A stretch of 64,000 bases of DNA from Acanthosepion esculentum (Eukaryota; Mollusca; Cephalopoda; Sepiida; Sepiidae). Below the pieces are notes generated by a model. The model saw only the letters and a program-made list of their open reading frames with translations. It was not told the origin of the DNA and did no database searches. Below, piece after piece: positions 10,640 through 24,456 of this stretch. The position numbers and the translations under genes are program-made. Location of the stretch: assembly GCA_964036315.1 (NCBI GenBank), contig OZ038510.1, positions 85,614,073 to 85,678,072 on the forward strand. The letters are read 5' to 3'. Within the stretch, counting starts at the first letter, position 1. Each line of letters begins with the position of its first letter.

Positions 10640-12900
10640 TCTAATGGATTAGAAGAGAAAGTCTCTATAATGTTGCCATTTAATGGATTAGAAGAGGGAG
10701 TCTCTATTGATGTGTCCATCTAATGGTTTAGAAGAGAGAGTCTCTATTGATGTGGCCATCTAATGGATTAGAAGAGGAAGACTCTATAGATGTGGTCATC
10801 TAATGGATGAGAAGAGGATGTCTATTGATGTGGTCATCTAATGGATAAGAATAGGAAGTCTCTATTGATGTGGCCATGTAATGGATTAGAAGAAGATGTC
10901 TCTATTGATTTGGTCATCTAATGGATTAGGAGACGAAGTCTCTATTGATGTGGCCATGTAAAGGATTAGAAGAGGAAGTCTATTGATGTGGTCATAAAAT
11001 GGATGGGAAGAGGAAGTCTTTATTGAGGTGGCCATGTAATGGATTTGAAGATGAAGTCTCTATTGATGTGGTCATCTAATGGATGAGAAGAGGAAGTCTC
11101 TATTGATGTGGCCATCTAATGGATTAGAAGAGGAAGTCTATTGATGTGGTCATGTAATGGATTAGAAGAGGCAGTCTCTATTGATGTGGCCATCTAATGG
11201 ATGAGAAGAGTAAGTCTCTATTGATGTGGTCATCTAATGGATGAGAAGAGGAAGTCTCTATTGATGTGGCAATCTAATGGATTAGAAGAGCAAGTCTCTA
11301 TTGATGTGGTCTTCTAATGGATGAGAAGAGGAAGTCTATTGATGTGGTCATCTAATGGATGAGAAGAGGAGTCTCTATTGATGTGGTCATGTAATGGATA
11401 AGAAGAGGAAGTCTCTATTGATATGGCCATGTAATGGATTAGAAGAGGGGGTCTCCATTGGTCATCTAATGTATTAGTAGAGGAAGTGTCTATGATGTGG
11501 CAATTTAATGGATTAGAAGAGGGAGTCTCTATTGATGTGGCCATCTAATGGTTTAGAAGAGAGAGTCTCTATTGATGTGGCCATCTAATGGATTAGAAGA
11601 GGAAGTCTCTATTGATGTGGTCATCTAATGGATGAGAATAGGAAGTCTATATTGATGTGGCCATGTAATGGATTAGAAAAGGAAGTCTCTATTGATGTGG
11701 CAATGTAATGGTTTAGAAGAGGAAGTCTCTATTGATGTGGCCATGTAATGGATAAGAAGAGGAAGTCTATTGATATGGCCATGTAATGGATTTGAAGAGG
11801 GAGTCACCATTGATGTGGTCATCTAATGTATTAGAAGAGGAAGTCTCTATGATGTGGCCATTTAATGGATTAGAAGAGGGAGTCTCTATTGATGTGGCCA
11901 TCTAATGGTTTAGTTGAGAGAGTCTCTATTGATGTGGCCGTCTAATGGATTAGAAGAAGAAGTCTCTATTGATGTGGTCATCTAATGGATGAGAAGAGGA
12001 AGACTATTGATGTGGTCATCTAATGGATGAGAATAGGAAGTCTCTATTGATGTGGCCATGTAATGGATTAGAAGATGAAGTCTCTATTGATGTGGCCATG
12101 TAATGGATTAGAAGAGGAAGACTTTATTGATTTGGTCATCTAATGGATTAGAAGAGGGAGTCTCTATTGATGTGGCCATATAATGGATTGAAGAGGAAGT
12201 CTCTGTTGATGTGTTCCTCTAATGGATTAGAAGAGGAAGTCTCTATTGATGTGGCCATGTAATGGATTAGAAGAGTAAGTCTCTATTGATGTCGCCATGT
12301 AATGGATTAGAGAGGGAGACTCCATTGATGTGGTCATGAAATGTATTAGAAGAGGAAGTCTCTATGATGTTGCCATTTAATGGATTAGAAGAGGGAGTCT
12401 CTATTGATGTGGCCATCTAATGGATGAGAAGAGGATGTCTATTGATGTGGTCATCTAATGGATGAGAATAGGAAGTCTCTATTGATGTGGCCATTTAATG
12501 GATTAGAAGAGGTAGTCTCTATTGATTTGGTCATCTAATGGATTAGGAGACGAAGTCTCTATTGATGTGGCCATGTAAAGGATTAGAAGAGGAAGTCTAT
12601 TGATGTGGTCATAAAATGGATGGGTAGAGGAAGTCTTTATTGAGGTGGCCATGTAATGGATTTGAAGATGAAGTCTCTATTGATGTGGTCATCTAATGGA
12701 TGAGAAGAGGAAGTCTCTATTGATGTGGCCATCTAATGGATGAGAATAGGAAGTCTCTATTGATGTGGTCATGTAATGGATTAGAAGAGGCAGTCTCTAT
12801 TGATGTGGCCATCTAATGGATGAGAAGAGGAAGTCTCTATTGATGTGGTCATCTAATGGATGAGAAGAGGAAGTCTCTATTGATGTGGCCATGTAATGGA
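10640..12900 (+). repeat. Diverged repeats of a roughly 1.6-kb domain B unit
   Basis: The marker GTGGTCATAAAATGG followed by TTTATTGAGGTGG occurs at 10,988, 12,605 and 16,741, spacings 1,617 and 4,136 bp. The GATTAGGAGACGAAG variant precedes it each time. The block 11,842-12,310 also matches 15,661-16,130 at offset 3,819, including TCTGTTGATGTGTTCCTC (12,202 and 16,021). The pieces are mosaic, so unit boundaries are uncertain. Confidence 0.65.
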
Positions 12901-13059
12901 TTAGAAGAGGAAGTCTCTATTGATGTGGCCATGTAATGGATTAGAAGAGGAAGACTCTATTGATTTGGTCATCTAATGGATTAGAAGAGGGAGTCTCTAT
13001 TGATGTGGCCATATAATGGATTGAAGAGTAAGTCTCTATTGATGTCGCCATGTAATGGA

Positions 13060-15665
13060 TTAGAAGAGGGAGTCTCCATTGGTCATCTAATGTATTAGTA
13101 GAGGAAGTCTCTATGATGTGGCAATTTAATGGATTAGAAGAGGGAGTCTCTATTGATGTGGCCATCTAATGGTTTAGAAGAGAGAGTCTCTATTGATGTG
13201 GCCATCTAATGGATTAGAAGAGGAAGTCTCTATTGATGTGGTCATCTAATGGATGAGAATAGGAAGTCTCTATTGATGTGGCCATGTAATGGATTAGAAG
13301 AGGAAGTCTCTATTGATGTGGCCATGTAATGGATTAGAAGAGGAAGACTCTATTGATTTGGTCATCTAATGGATTAGAAGAGGGAGTCTCTATTGATGTG
13401 GCCATATAATGGATTGAAGAGTAAGTCTCTATTGATGTCGCCATGTAATGGATTAGAAGAGAGTGTCTCTATTGATGTGGTCATCTAATGGATTAGAAGA
13501 GGAAGTCTATTGATTTGGACATCTAATGGATGAGAAGAGGAAGTCTGTTGATGTGGTCATATAATGGATGAGAATAGGAAGTCTCTATTGATGTGGCAAT
13601 GTAATGGTTTAGAAGAGGAAGTCTCTATTGATGTGGCCATGTAATGGATAAGAAGAGGAAGTCTATTGATATGGCCATGTAATGGATTAGAAAAGGGAGT
13701 CACCATTGATGTGGTCATCTAATGTATTAGAAGAGGAAGTCTCTATGATGTGGCCATTTAATGGATTAGAAGAGGAAGTCTATTGATGTGGTCATTAAAT
13801 GGATTAGAAGAGGCAGTCTCTATTGACGTGGCCATCTAATGGATGAGAAGAGTAAGTCTCTATTGATGTGGTCATCTAATGGATGAGAAGAGGAAGTCTC
13901 TATTGATGTGGCAATCTAATGGATTAGAAGAGCAAGTCTCTATTGATGTGGTCTTCTAATGGATGAGAAGAGGAAGTCTATTGATGTGGTCATCTAATGG
14001 ATGAGAAGAGGAGTCTCTATTGATGTGGTCATGTAATGGATAAGAAGAGGAAGTCTCTATTGATATGGCCATGTAATGGATTAGTAGAGGGAGTCTCCAT
14101 TGGTCATCTAATGTATTAGTAGAGGAAGTCTCTATGATGTGGAAATTTAATGGATTAGAAGAGGGAGTCTCTATTGATGTGGCCATCTAATGGTTTAGAA
14201 GAGAGAGTCTCTATTGATGTGGCCATCTAATGGATTAGAAGAGGAAGTCTCTATTGATGTGGTCATCTAATGGATGAGAATAGGAAGTCTATATTGATGT
14301 GGCCATGTAATGGATTAGAAAAGGAAGTCTCTATTGATGTGGCCATGTAATGGATTAGAAGAGGAAGACTCTATTGATTTGGTCATCTAATGGATTAGAA
14401 GAGGGAGTCTCTATTGATGTGGCCATATAATGGATTGAAGAGTAAGTCTCTATTGATGTCGCCATGTAATGGATTAGAAGAGAGTGTCTCTATTGATGTG
14501 GTCATCTAATGGATTAGAAGAGGAAGTCTATTGATTTGGACATCTAATGGATGAGAAGAGGAAGTCTATTGATGTGGTCATATAATGGATGAGAATAGGA
14601 AGTCTCTATTGATGTGGCAATGTAATGGTTTAGAAGAGGAAGTCTCTATTGATGTGGCCATGTAATGGATAAGAAGAGGAAGTCTATTGATATGGCCATG
14701 TAATGGATTAGAAGAGGGAGTCACCATTGATGTGGTCATCTAATGTATTAGAAGAGGAAGTCTCTATGATGTGGCCATTTAATGGATTAGAAGAGGAAGT
14801 CTATTGATGTGGTCATTAAATGGATTAGAAGAGGCAGTCTCTATTGACGTGGCCATCTAATGGATGAGAAGAGTAAGTCTCTATTGATGTGGTCATCTAA
14901 TGGATGAGAAGAGGAAGTCTCTATTGATGTGGCAATCTAATGGATTAGAAGAGCAAGTCTCTATTGATGTGGTCTTCTAATGGATGAGAAGAGGAAGTCT
15001 ATTGATGTGGTCATCTAATGGATGAGAAGAGGAGTCTCTATTGATGTGGTCATGTAATGGATAAGAAGAGGAAGTCTCTATTGATATGGCCATGTAATGG
15101 ATTAGTAGAGGGAGTCTCCATTGGTCATCTAATGTATTAGTAGAGGAAGTCTCTATGATGTGGCAATTTAATGGATTAGAAGAGGGAGTCTCTATTGATG
15201 TGGCCATCTAATGGTTTAGAAGAGAGAGTCTCTATTGATGTGGCCATCTAATGGATTAGAAGAGGAAGTCTCTATTGATGTGGTCATCTAATGGATGAGA
15301 ATAGGAAGTCTATATTGATGTGGCCATGTAATGGATTAGAAAAGGAAGTCTCTATTGATGTGGCATGTAATGGATTAGAAGAGGAAGACTCTATTGATTT
15401 GGTCATCTAATGGATTAGAAGAGGGACTCTCTATTGATGTGGCCATATAATGGATTGAAGAGTAAGTCTCTATTGATGTCGCCATGTAATGGAATAGAAG
15501 AGAGTGTCTCTATTGATTTGGCCATCTAAAGGATTAGAAGAGGAAGTCTATTGATTTGGTCATCTAATGGATGAGAAGAGGAAGTCTATTGATGTGGTCA
15601 TATAATGGATGAGAATAGGAAGTCTCTATTGATGTGGCAATGTAATGGTTTAGAAGAGGAAGTCT
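13060..15665 (+). repeat. 1,021-bp higher-order repeat, two and a half copies
   Basis: Copy 1 spans about 13,060-14,080, copy 2 14,081-15,101, and a partial copy runs to about 15,665. The CATTGGTCATC marker lies at 13,077, 14,098 and 15,119, exactly 1,021 bp apart. GTGGCAATGTAATGG lies at 13,593, 14,614 and 15,634; the last step is 1,020 because a base is missing near 15,364. Copies differ at a handful of sites, for example GTCTGTTG against GTCTATTG. Confidence 0.88.
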
Positions 15666-17260
15666 CTATGATGTGGCCATTTAATGGATTAGAAGAGGGA
15701 GTCTCTATTGATGTGGCCATCTAATGGTTTAGTAGAGAGAGTCTCTATTGATGTGGCCATCTAATGGATTAGAAGAGGAAGTCTCTATTGATGTGGTCAT
15801 CTAATGGATGAGAAGAGGAAGTCTATTGATGTGGTCATCTAATGGATGAGAATAGGAAGTCTCTATTGATGTGGCCATGTAATGGATTAGAAGATGAAGT
15901 CTCTATTGATGTGGCCATGTAATGGATTAGAAGAGGAAGACTTTATTGATTTGGTCATCTAATGGATTAGAAGAGGGAGTCTCTATTGATGTGGCCATAT
16001 AATGGATTGAAGAGGAAGTCTCTGTTGATGTGTTCCTCTAATGGATTAGAAGAGGAAGTCTCTATTGATGTGGCCATGTAATGGATTAGAAGAGTAAGTC
16101 TCTATTGATGTCGCCATGTAATGGATTAGAAGAGAGAGTCTCTATTGATGTGGTCATCTAATGGATTAGAAGAGGAAGTCTATTGATTTGGTCATCTAAT
16201 GGATGAGAAGAGGAAGTCTATTGAGGTGGTCATATAATGGATGAGAATAGGAAGTCTCTATTGATGTGGCCAAGTAATGGTTTTGAAGAGGAAGTCTCTA
16301 TTGATGTGGCCATGTAATGGATAAGAAGAGGAAGTCTCTATTGATATGGCCATGTAATGGATTAGAAGAGGGAGACTCCATTGATGTGGTCATCAAATGT
16401 ATTAGAAGAGGAAGTCTCTATGATGTTGCCATTTAATGGATTAGAAGAGGGAGTCTCTATTGATGTGGCCATCTAATGGTTTAGAAGAGAGAGTCTCTAT
16501 TGATGTGGCCATCTAATGGATTAGAAGAGGAAGTCTCTATAGATGTGGTCATCTAATGGATGAGAAGAGGATGTCTATTGATGTGGTCATCTAATGGATG
16601 AGAATAGGAAGTCTCTATTGATGTGGCCATGTAATGGATTAGAAGAGGAAGTCTCTATTGATTTGGTCATCTAATGGATTAGGAGACGAAGTCTCTATTG
16701 ATGTGGCCATGTAAAGGATTAGAAGAGGAAGTCTATTGATGTGGTCATAAAATGGATGGGAAGAGGAAGTCTTTATTGAGGTGGCCATGTAATGGATTTG
16801 AAGATGAAGTCCCTATTGATGTGGTCATCTAATGGATGAGAAGAGGAAGTCTCTATTGATGTGGCCATCTAATGGATGAGAATAGGAGGTCTCTATTGAT
16901 GTGGTCATGTAATGGATTAGAAGAGGCAGTCTCTATTGATGTGGCCATCTAATGGATGAGAAGAGGAAGTCTCTATTGATGTGGTCATCTAATGGATGAG
17001 AAGAGGAAGTCTCTATTGATGTGGCAATCTAATGGATTAGAGGAGCAAGTCTCTATTGATGTGGTCTTCTAATGGATGAGAAGAGGAAGTCTCTATTGAT
17101 GTGGTCATGTAATGGATAAGAAGAGGAAGTCTCTATTGATATGGCCATGTAATGGATTAGAAGAGGGAGTCTACATTGCTCATCTAATGTATTAGTAGAG
17201 GAAGTCTCTATGATGTGGCAATTTAATGGATTAGAAAAGGGAGTCTCTATTGATGTGGCC
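15661..17260 (+). repeat. Mosaic copy of the 10.6-13.1 kb region
   Basis: The block 15,661-16,130 follows 11,842-12,310 at offset 3,819. After that the order GGAGACTCCATTG, CATAAAATGG, TTTATTGAGG and GTCTTCTAATGG follows 12,310-12,900 and 10,640-11,420 at offsets that step with monomer gains and losses. It ends in the 35-bp variant at 17,174, here changed to CATTGCTCATC. Confidence 0.6.
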
Positions 17261-17856
17261 ATCTAATGGTTTAGAAGAGAGAGTCTCTATTGATGTGGCC
17301 ATCTAATGGATTAGAAGAGGAAGTCTCTATTGATGTGGTCATCTAATGGATGAGAATAGGAAGTCTCTATTGATGTGGCCATGTAATGGATTAGAAGAGG
17401 AAGTCTCTATTGATGTGGCCATGTAATGGATTAGAAGAGGAAGACTCTATTGATTTGGTCATCTAATGGATTAGAAGAGGGAGTCTCTATTGATGTGGCC
17501 ATATAATGGATTGAAGAGTAAGTCTCTATTGATGTCGCCATGTAATGGATTAGAAGATAGTGTCTCTATTGATGTGGTCATCTAATGGATTAGAAGAGGA
17601 AGTCTATTGATTTGGACATCTAATGGATGAGAAGAGGAAGTCTATTGATGTGGTCATATAATGGATGAGAATAGGAAGTCTCTATTGATGTGGCAATGTA
17701 ATGGTTTAGAAGAGGAAGTCTCTATTGATGTGGCCATGTAATGGATAAGAAGAGGAAGTCTATTGATATGGCCATGTAATGGATTAGAAGAGGGAGTCAC
17801 CATTGATGTGGTCATCTAATGTATTAGAAGAGGAAGTCTCTATGATGTGTCCATTT

Positions 17857-20800
17857 AATGGATTAGAAGAGGGAGTCTCTATTGATGTGGCCATCTAATG
17901 GTTTAGAAGAGAGAGTCTCTATTGATGTGGCCATTTAATTGATTAGAAGAGGAAGTCTCTATAGATATGGCCATGTAATGGAGTAGAAGAGGGAGTCTCC
18001 ATTGAAGTGGTCATCTAATGGATTAGAAGAGGAAGTCTCTATTGATGTGGCCATGTAATGTATTAGAAGATGAAGTCTCTATTGATGTGGTCATCTATTG
18101 TATTAGAAGAGGAAGTCTCTATGATATGGCCATTTAATGGATTAGAATAGGGAGTCTCTATTGGTGTGGCCATCTAATGGTTTAGAAGAGAGAGTCTCTA
18201 TTGATGTGGCCATCTAATGGATTAGAAGAGGAAGTCTCTATTGATGTGGTCATCTAATGGATTAGAAGAGGGAGTCTATTGATTTGGTCATCTAATGGAT
18301 GAGAAGACGAAGTCTGTTGATGTAGTCATATAATGGATGAGAATAGGAAGTCTCTATTGATGTGGCCATGTAATGGTTTAGAAGAGGAAGTCTCTATTGA
18401 TGTGGCCATGTAATGGATTAGAAGAGGAAGTCTCTATAGATGTGGCTATCTAATGGATTAGAAGAGCAAGTCTCTATTGATGTGGTCTTCTAATGGATGA
18501 GAAGAGGAAGTCTATTGATGTGGTCATCTAATGGATGAGAAGAGGAAGTCTCTATTGATGTGGCCATGTAATGGATAAGAAGAGGAAGTCTCTATTGATA
18601 TGGGCATGTAATGGATTAGAAGAGGGTGTCTCCATTGATGTGGTCATCTAATGTATTAGAAGAGGAAGTCTCTATTGATGTGGCCATATAATGGATTGAA
18701 GAGTAAGTCTCTATTGATGTCGCCATGTAATGGATTAGAAGAGAGAGTCTCTATTGATGTGGTCATCTAATGGATTAGAAGAGGAAGTCTATTGATTTGT
18801 TCATCTAATGGATGAGAAGAGGGAGTCTATTGATGTGGTCATATAATGGATGAGAATAGGAAGTCTCTATTGATGTGGCCATGTAATGGTTTAGAAGAGG
18901 AAGTCTCTATTGATGTGGCCATGTAATGGATAAGAAAAGGAAGTCTATTGATATGGCCATGTAATGGATTAGAAGAGGGAGTCACCATTGATGTGGTCAT
19001 CTAATGTATTAGAAGAGGAAGCCTCTATGATGTGGCCATTTAATGGATTAGAAGAGGGAGTCTCTATTGATGTGGCCATCTAATGGTTTAGAAGAGATAG
19101 TCTCTATTGATGTGGTCTTCTAATGGATGAGAAGAGGAAGTCTGTTGATGTTGTCATATAATGGATGAGAATAGGAAGTCTCTACTGATGTGGCCATCTA
19201 ATGGATTAGAAAAGGAAGTCTCTATTGATGTGGCCATGTAATGGATTAGAAGAGGAAGTCTCTATAGATGTGGCTATCTAATGGATTAGAAGAGCAAGTC
19301 TCTATTGATGTGGTCTTCTAATGGATGAGAAGAGGAAGTCTATTGATGTGGTCATCTAATGGATGAGAAGAGGAAGTCTCTATTGATGTGGCCATGTAAT
19401 GGATAAGAAGAGGAAGTCTCTATTGATATGGGCATGTAATGGATTAGAAGAGTGTGTCTCCATTGATGTGGTCATCTAATGTATTAGAAGAGGAAGTATC
19501 TATTATGTGGCAATTTAATGGATTAGAAGAAGGAGTCTCTATTGATGTGGCCATCTAATGGTTTAGAAGAGAGAGTCTCTATTGATGTGGCCATCTAATG
19601 GATTAGAAGAGGAAGTCTCTATTGATGTGGTCATCTAATGGATGAGAAGAGGAAGTCTATTGATATGGTCATCTAATGGATGAGAATAGGAAGTCTCTAT
19701 TGATGTGGCCATGTAATGGATTAGAAGAGGAAGTCTCTATTGATGTGGCCATGTAATGGATTAGAAGAGGAAGTCTCTATTGATTTGGTCATATAATGGA
19801 TTAGGAGACGAAGTCTCTATTGATGTGGCCATGTAATGGATTAGAAGAGGAAGTCTCTATTGATGTGGCCATGTAATGGATAAGAAGAGGAAGTCTCTAT
19901 TGATATGGCCATGTAATGGATTAGAAGAGGGAGTCTCCATTGGTCATCTAATGTATTAGAAGAGGAAGTCTCTATGATGTGGCAATTTAATGGATTAGAA
20001 GAGGGAGTCTCTATTGATGTGGCCATCTAATGGTTTAGAAGAGGAAGTCTCTATTGATGTGGTCATCTAATGGATGAGAATAGGAAGTCTCTATTGATGT
20101 GGACATGTAATGGATTAGAAGAGGAAGTCTCTATTGATGTGGCCATGTAATGGATTAGAAGAGGAAGACTCTATTGATTTGGTCATCTAATCGATTAGAT
20201 GAGGGAGACTCTATTGATGTGGCCATATAATGTATTGACGAGGAAGTCTCTATTGATGTGGTCATCTAATTGAATAGAAGAGGAAGTATCTATTGATGTG
20301 GTCCCCTAATGGATTAGAAGAGGAAGTCTCTATTGATGTGGCCATGTAATGGATTAGAAGATGAAGTCTCTATTGATGTCGCCATGTAATGGATTAGAAG
20401 AGATAGTCTCTATTGATGTGGTCATCTAATGGATTAGAAGAGGAAGTATATTGATTTGGTCATCTAATGGATGAGAAGAGGAAGTCTGTTGATGTAGTCA
20501 TATAATGGATGAGAATAGGAAGTCTCTATTGATGTGGCCATGTAATGGTTTAGAAGAGGAAGTCTCTATTGATGTGGCCATGTAATGGATTAGAAGAGGA
20601 AGTCTCTATAGATGTGGCTATCTAATGGATTAGAAGAGCAAGTCTCTATTGATGTGGTCTTCTAATGGGTGAGAAGAGAATGTCTATTGATGTGGTCATC
20701 TAATGGATGAGAAGAGGAAGTCTCTATTGATGTGGCCATGTAATGGATAAGAAGAGGAAGTCTCTATTGATATGGGCATGTAATGGATTAGAAGAGGGTG

Positions 20801-21176
20801 TCTCCATTGATGTGGTCATCTAATGTATTAGAAGAGGAAGTCTCTATGATGTGGCCATTTAATGGATTAGAAGAAGGAGTCTCTATTGATGTGGCCATCT
20901 AATGTTTTAGAAGAGAGAGTCTCTATTGATGTGGCCATCTAATAGTTTAGAAGAGGAAGTCTCTATTGATGTGGTCATCTAATGGATGAGAAGAGGAAGT
21001 CTATTGATATGGTCATCTAATGGATGAGAATAGGAAGTCTCTATTGATGTGGCCATGTAATGGATTAGAAGAGGAAGTCTCTATTGATGTGGCCATGTAA
21101 TTGATTAGAAGAGGAAGTCTCTATTGATGTGGTCATCTAATGGATGAGAAGACGAAGTCTATTGATGTGGTCATGT
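17857..21176 (+). repeat. 3.32-kb higher-order repeat, copy 1
   Basis: This recurs at a constant offset of 3,320 bp. GAGTAGAAGAGGGAGTCTCC with ATTGAAGTGG lies near 17,971 and 21,291, and CATTGGTCATC at 19,938 and 23,258. Rare markers GATTAGAATAGGGAG, ATTGGTGTGG, GTGTGTCTCC and GTGGTCCCC recur in order. The unit is about 84 monomers, the longest clear tandem unit in the window. Confidence 0.87.
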
Positions 21177-24100
21177 AATGGATTAGAAGAGGGAGTCTCT
21201 ATTGATGTGGCCATCTAATGGTTTAGAAGAGAGAGTCTCTATTGATGTGGCCATTTAATTGATTAGAAGAGGAAGTCTCTATTGATATGGCCATGTAATG
21301 GAGTAGAAGAGGGAGTCTCCATTGAAGTGGTCATCTAATGGATTAGAAGAGGAAGTCTCTATTGATGTGGCCATGTAATGTATTAGAAGATGAAGTCTCT
21401 ATTGATGTGGTCATCTATTGTATTAGAAGAGGAAGTCTCTATGATATGGCCATTTAATGGATTAGAATAGGGAGTCTCTATTGGTGTGGCCATCTAATGG
21501 TTTAGAAGAGAGAGTCTCTATTGATGTGGCCATCTAATGGATTAGAAGAGGAAGTCTCTATTGATGTGGTCATCTAATGGATTAGAAGAGGGAGTCTATT
21601 GATTTGGTCATCTAATGGATGAGAAGACGAAGTCTGTTGATGTAGTCATATAATGGATGAGAATAGGAAGTCTCTATTGATGTGGCCATGTAATGGTTTA
21701 GAAGAGGAAGTCTCTATTGATGTGGCCATGTAATGGATTAGAAGAGGAAGTCTCTATAGATGTGGCTATCTAATGGATTAGAAGAGCAAGTCTCTATTGA
21801 TGTGGTCTTCTAATGGATGAGAAGAGGAAGTCTATTGATGTGGTCATCTAATGGATGAGAAGAGGAAGTCTCTATTGATGTGGCCATGTAATGGATAAGA
21901 AGAGGATGTCTCTATTGATATGGGCATGTAATGGATTAGAAGAGGGTGTCTCCATTGATGTGGTCATCTAATGTATTAGAAGAGGAAGTCTCTATTGATG
22001 TGGCCATATAATGGATTGAAGAGTAAGTCTCTATTGATGTCGCCATGTAATGGATTAGAAGAGAGAGTCTCTATTGATGTGGTCATCTAATGGATTAGAA
22101 GAGGAAGTCTATTGATTTGTTCATCTAATGGATGAGAAGAGGAAGTCTATTGATGTGGTCATATAATGGATGAGAATAGGAAGTCTCTATTGATGTGGCC
22201 ATGTAATGGTTTAGAAGAGGAAGTCTCTATTGATGTGGCCATGTAATGGATAAGAAAAGGAAGTCTATTGATATGGCCATGTAATGGATTAGAAGAGGGA
22301 GTCACCATTGATGTGGTCATCTAATGTATTAGAAGAGGAAGCCTCTATGATGTGGCCATTTAATGGATTAGAAGAGGGAGTCTCTATTGATGTGGCCATC
22401 TAATGGTTTAGAAGAGATAGTCTCTATTGATGTGGTCTTCTAATGGATGAGAAGAGGAAGTCTGTTGATGTTGTCATATAATGGATGAGAATAGGAAGTC
22501 TCTACTGATGTGGCCATCTAATGGATTAGAAAAGGAAGTCTCTATTGATGTGGCCATGTAATGGATTAGAAGAGGAAGTCTCTATAGATGTGGCTATCTA
22601 ATGGATTAGAAGAGCAAGTCTCTATTGATGTGGTCTTCTAATGGATGAGAAGAGGAAGTCTATTGATGTGGTCATCTAATGGATGAGAAGAGGAAGTCTC
22701 TATTGATGTGGCCATGTAATGGATAAGAAGAGGAAGTCTCTATTGATATGGGCATGTAATGGATTAGAAGAGTGTGTCTCCATTGATGTGGTCATCTAAT
22801 GTATTAGAAGAGGAAGTATCTATGATGTGGCAATTTAATGGATTAGAAGAAGGAGTCTCTATTGATGTGGCCATCTAATGGTTTAGAAGAGAGAGTCTCT
22901 ATTGATGTGGCCATCTAATGGATTAGAAGAGGAAGTCTCTATTGATGTGGTCATCTAATGGATGAGAAGAGGAAGTCTATTGATATGGTCATCTAATGGA
23001 TGAGAATAGGAAGTCTCTATTGATGTGGCCATGTAATGGATTAGAAGAGGAAGTCTCTATTGATGTGGCCATGTAATGGATTAGAAGAGGAAGTCTCTAT
23101 TGATTTGGTCATATAATGGATTAGGAGACGAAGTCTCTATTGATGTGGCCATGTAATGGATTAGAAGAGGAAGTCTCTATTGATGTGGCCATGTAATGGA
23201 TAAGAAGAGGAAGTCTCTATTGATATGGCCATGTAATGGATTAGAAGAGGGAATCTCCATTGGTCATCTAATGTATTAGAAGAGGAAGTCTCTATGATGT
23301 GGCAATTTAATGGATTAGAAGAGGGAGTCTCTATTGATGTGGCCATCTAATGGTTTAGAAGAGGAAGTCTCTATTGATGTGGTCATCTAATGGATGAGAA
23401 TAGGAAGTCTCTATTGATGTGGACATGTAATGGATTAGAAGAGGAAGTCTCTATTGATGTGGCCATGTAATGGATTAGAAGAGGAAGACTCTATTGATTT
23501 GGTCATCTAATCGATTAGATGAGGGAGACTCTATTGATGTGGCCATATAATGGATTGAAGAGGATGTCTCTATTGATGTGGTCATCTAATTGAATAGAAG
23601 AGGAAGTATCTATTGATGTGGTCCCCTAATGGATTAGAAGAGGAAGTCTCTATTGATGTGGCCATGTAATGGATTAGAAGATGAAGTCTCTATTGATGTC
23701 GCCATGTAATGGATTAGAAGAGATAGTCTCTATTGATGTGGTCATCTAATGGATTAGAAGAGGAAGTATATTGATTTGGTCATCTAATGGATGAGAAGAG
23801 GAAGTCTGTTGATGTAGTCATATAATGGATGAGAATAGGAAGTCTCTATTGATGTGGCCATGTAATGGTTTAGAAGAGGAAGTCTCTATTGATGTGGCCA
23901 TGTAATGGATTAGAAGAGGAAGTCTCTATAGATGTGGCTATCTAATGGATTAGAAGAGCAAGTCTCTATTGATGTGGTCTTCTAATGGGTGAGAAGAGAA
24001 AGTCTATTGATGTGGTCATCTAATGGATGAGAAGAGGAAGTCTCTATTGATGTGGCCATGTAATGGATAAGAAGAGGAAGTCTCTATTGATATGGGCATG

Positions 24101-24456
24101 TAATGGATTAGAAGAGGGTGTCTCCATTGATGTGGTCATCTAATGTATTAGAAGAGGAAGTCTCTATGATGTGGCCATTTAATGGATTAGAAGAAGGAGT
24201 CTCTATTGATGTGGCCATCTAATGTTTTAGAAGAGAGAGTCTCTATTGATGTGGCCATCTAATAGTTTAGAAGAGGAAGTCTCTATTGATGTGGTCATCT
24301 AATGGATGAGAAGAGGAAGTCTATTGATATGGTCATCTAATGGATGAGAATAGGAAGTCTCTATTGATGTGGCCATGTAATGGATTAGAAGAGGAAGTCT
24401 CTATTGATGTGGTCATCTAATGGATGAGAAGACGAAGTCTATTGATGTGGTCATGT
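21177..24456 (+). repeat. 3.3-kb higher-order repeat, copy 2
   Basis: This matches the preceding copy at offset 3,320 until near 24,380, where one 40-bp monomer (the TAATTGATTAG type at about 21,090) is missing. The GACGAAGTC marker is therefore 3,280 bp from its counterpart (21,151 and 24,431). Small differences elsewhere include CTATTATG in copy 1 against CTATGATG in copy 2. Confidence 0.87.
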
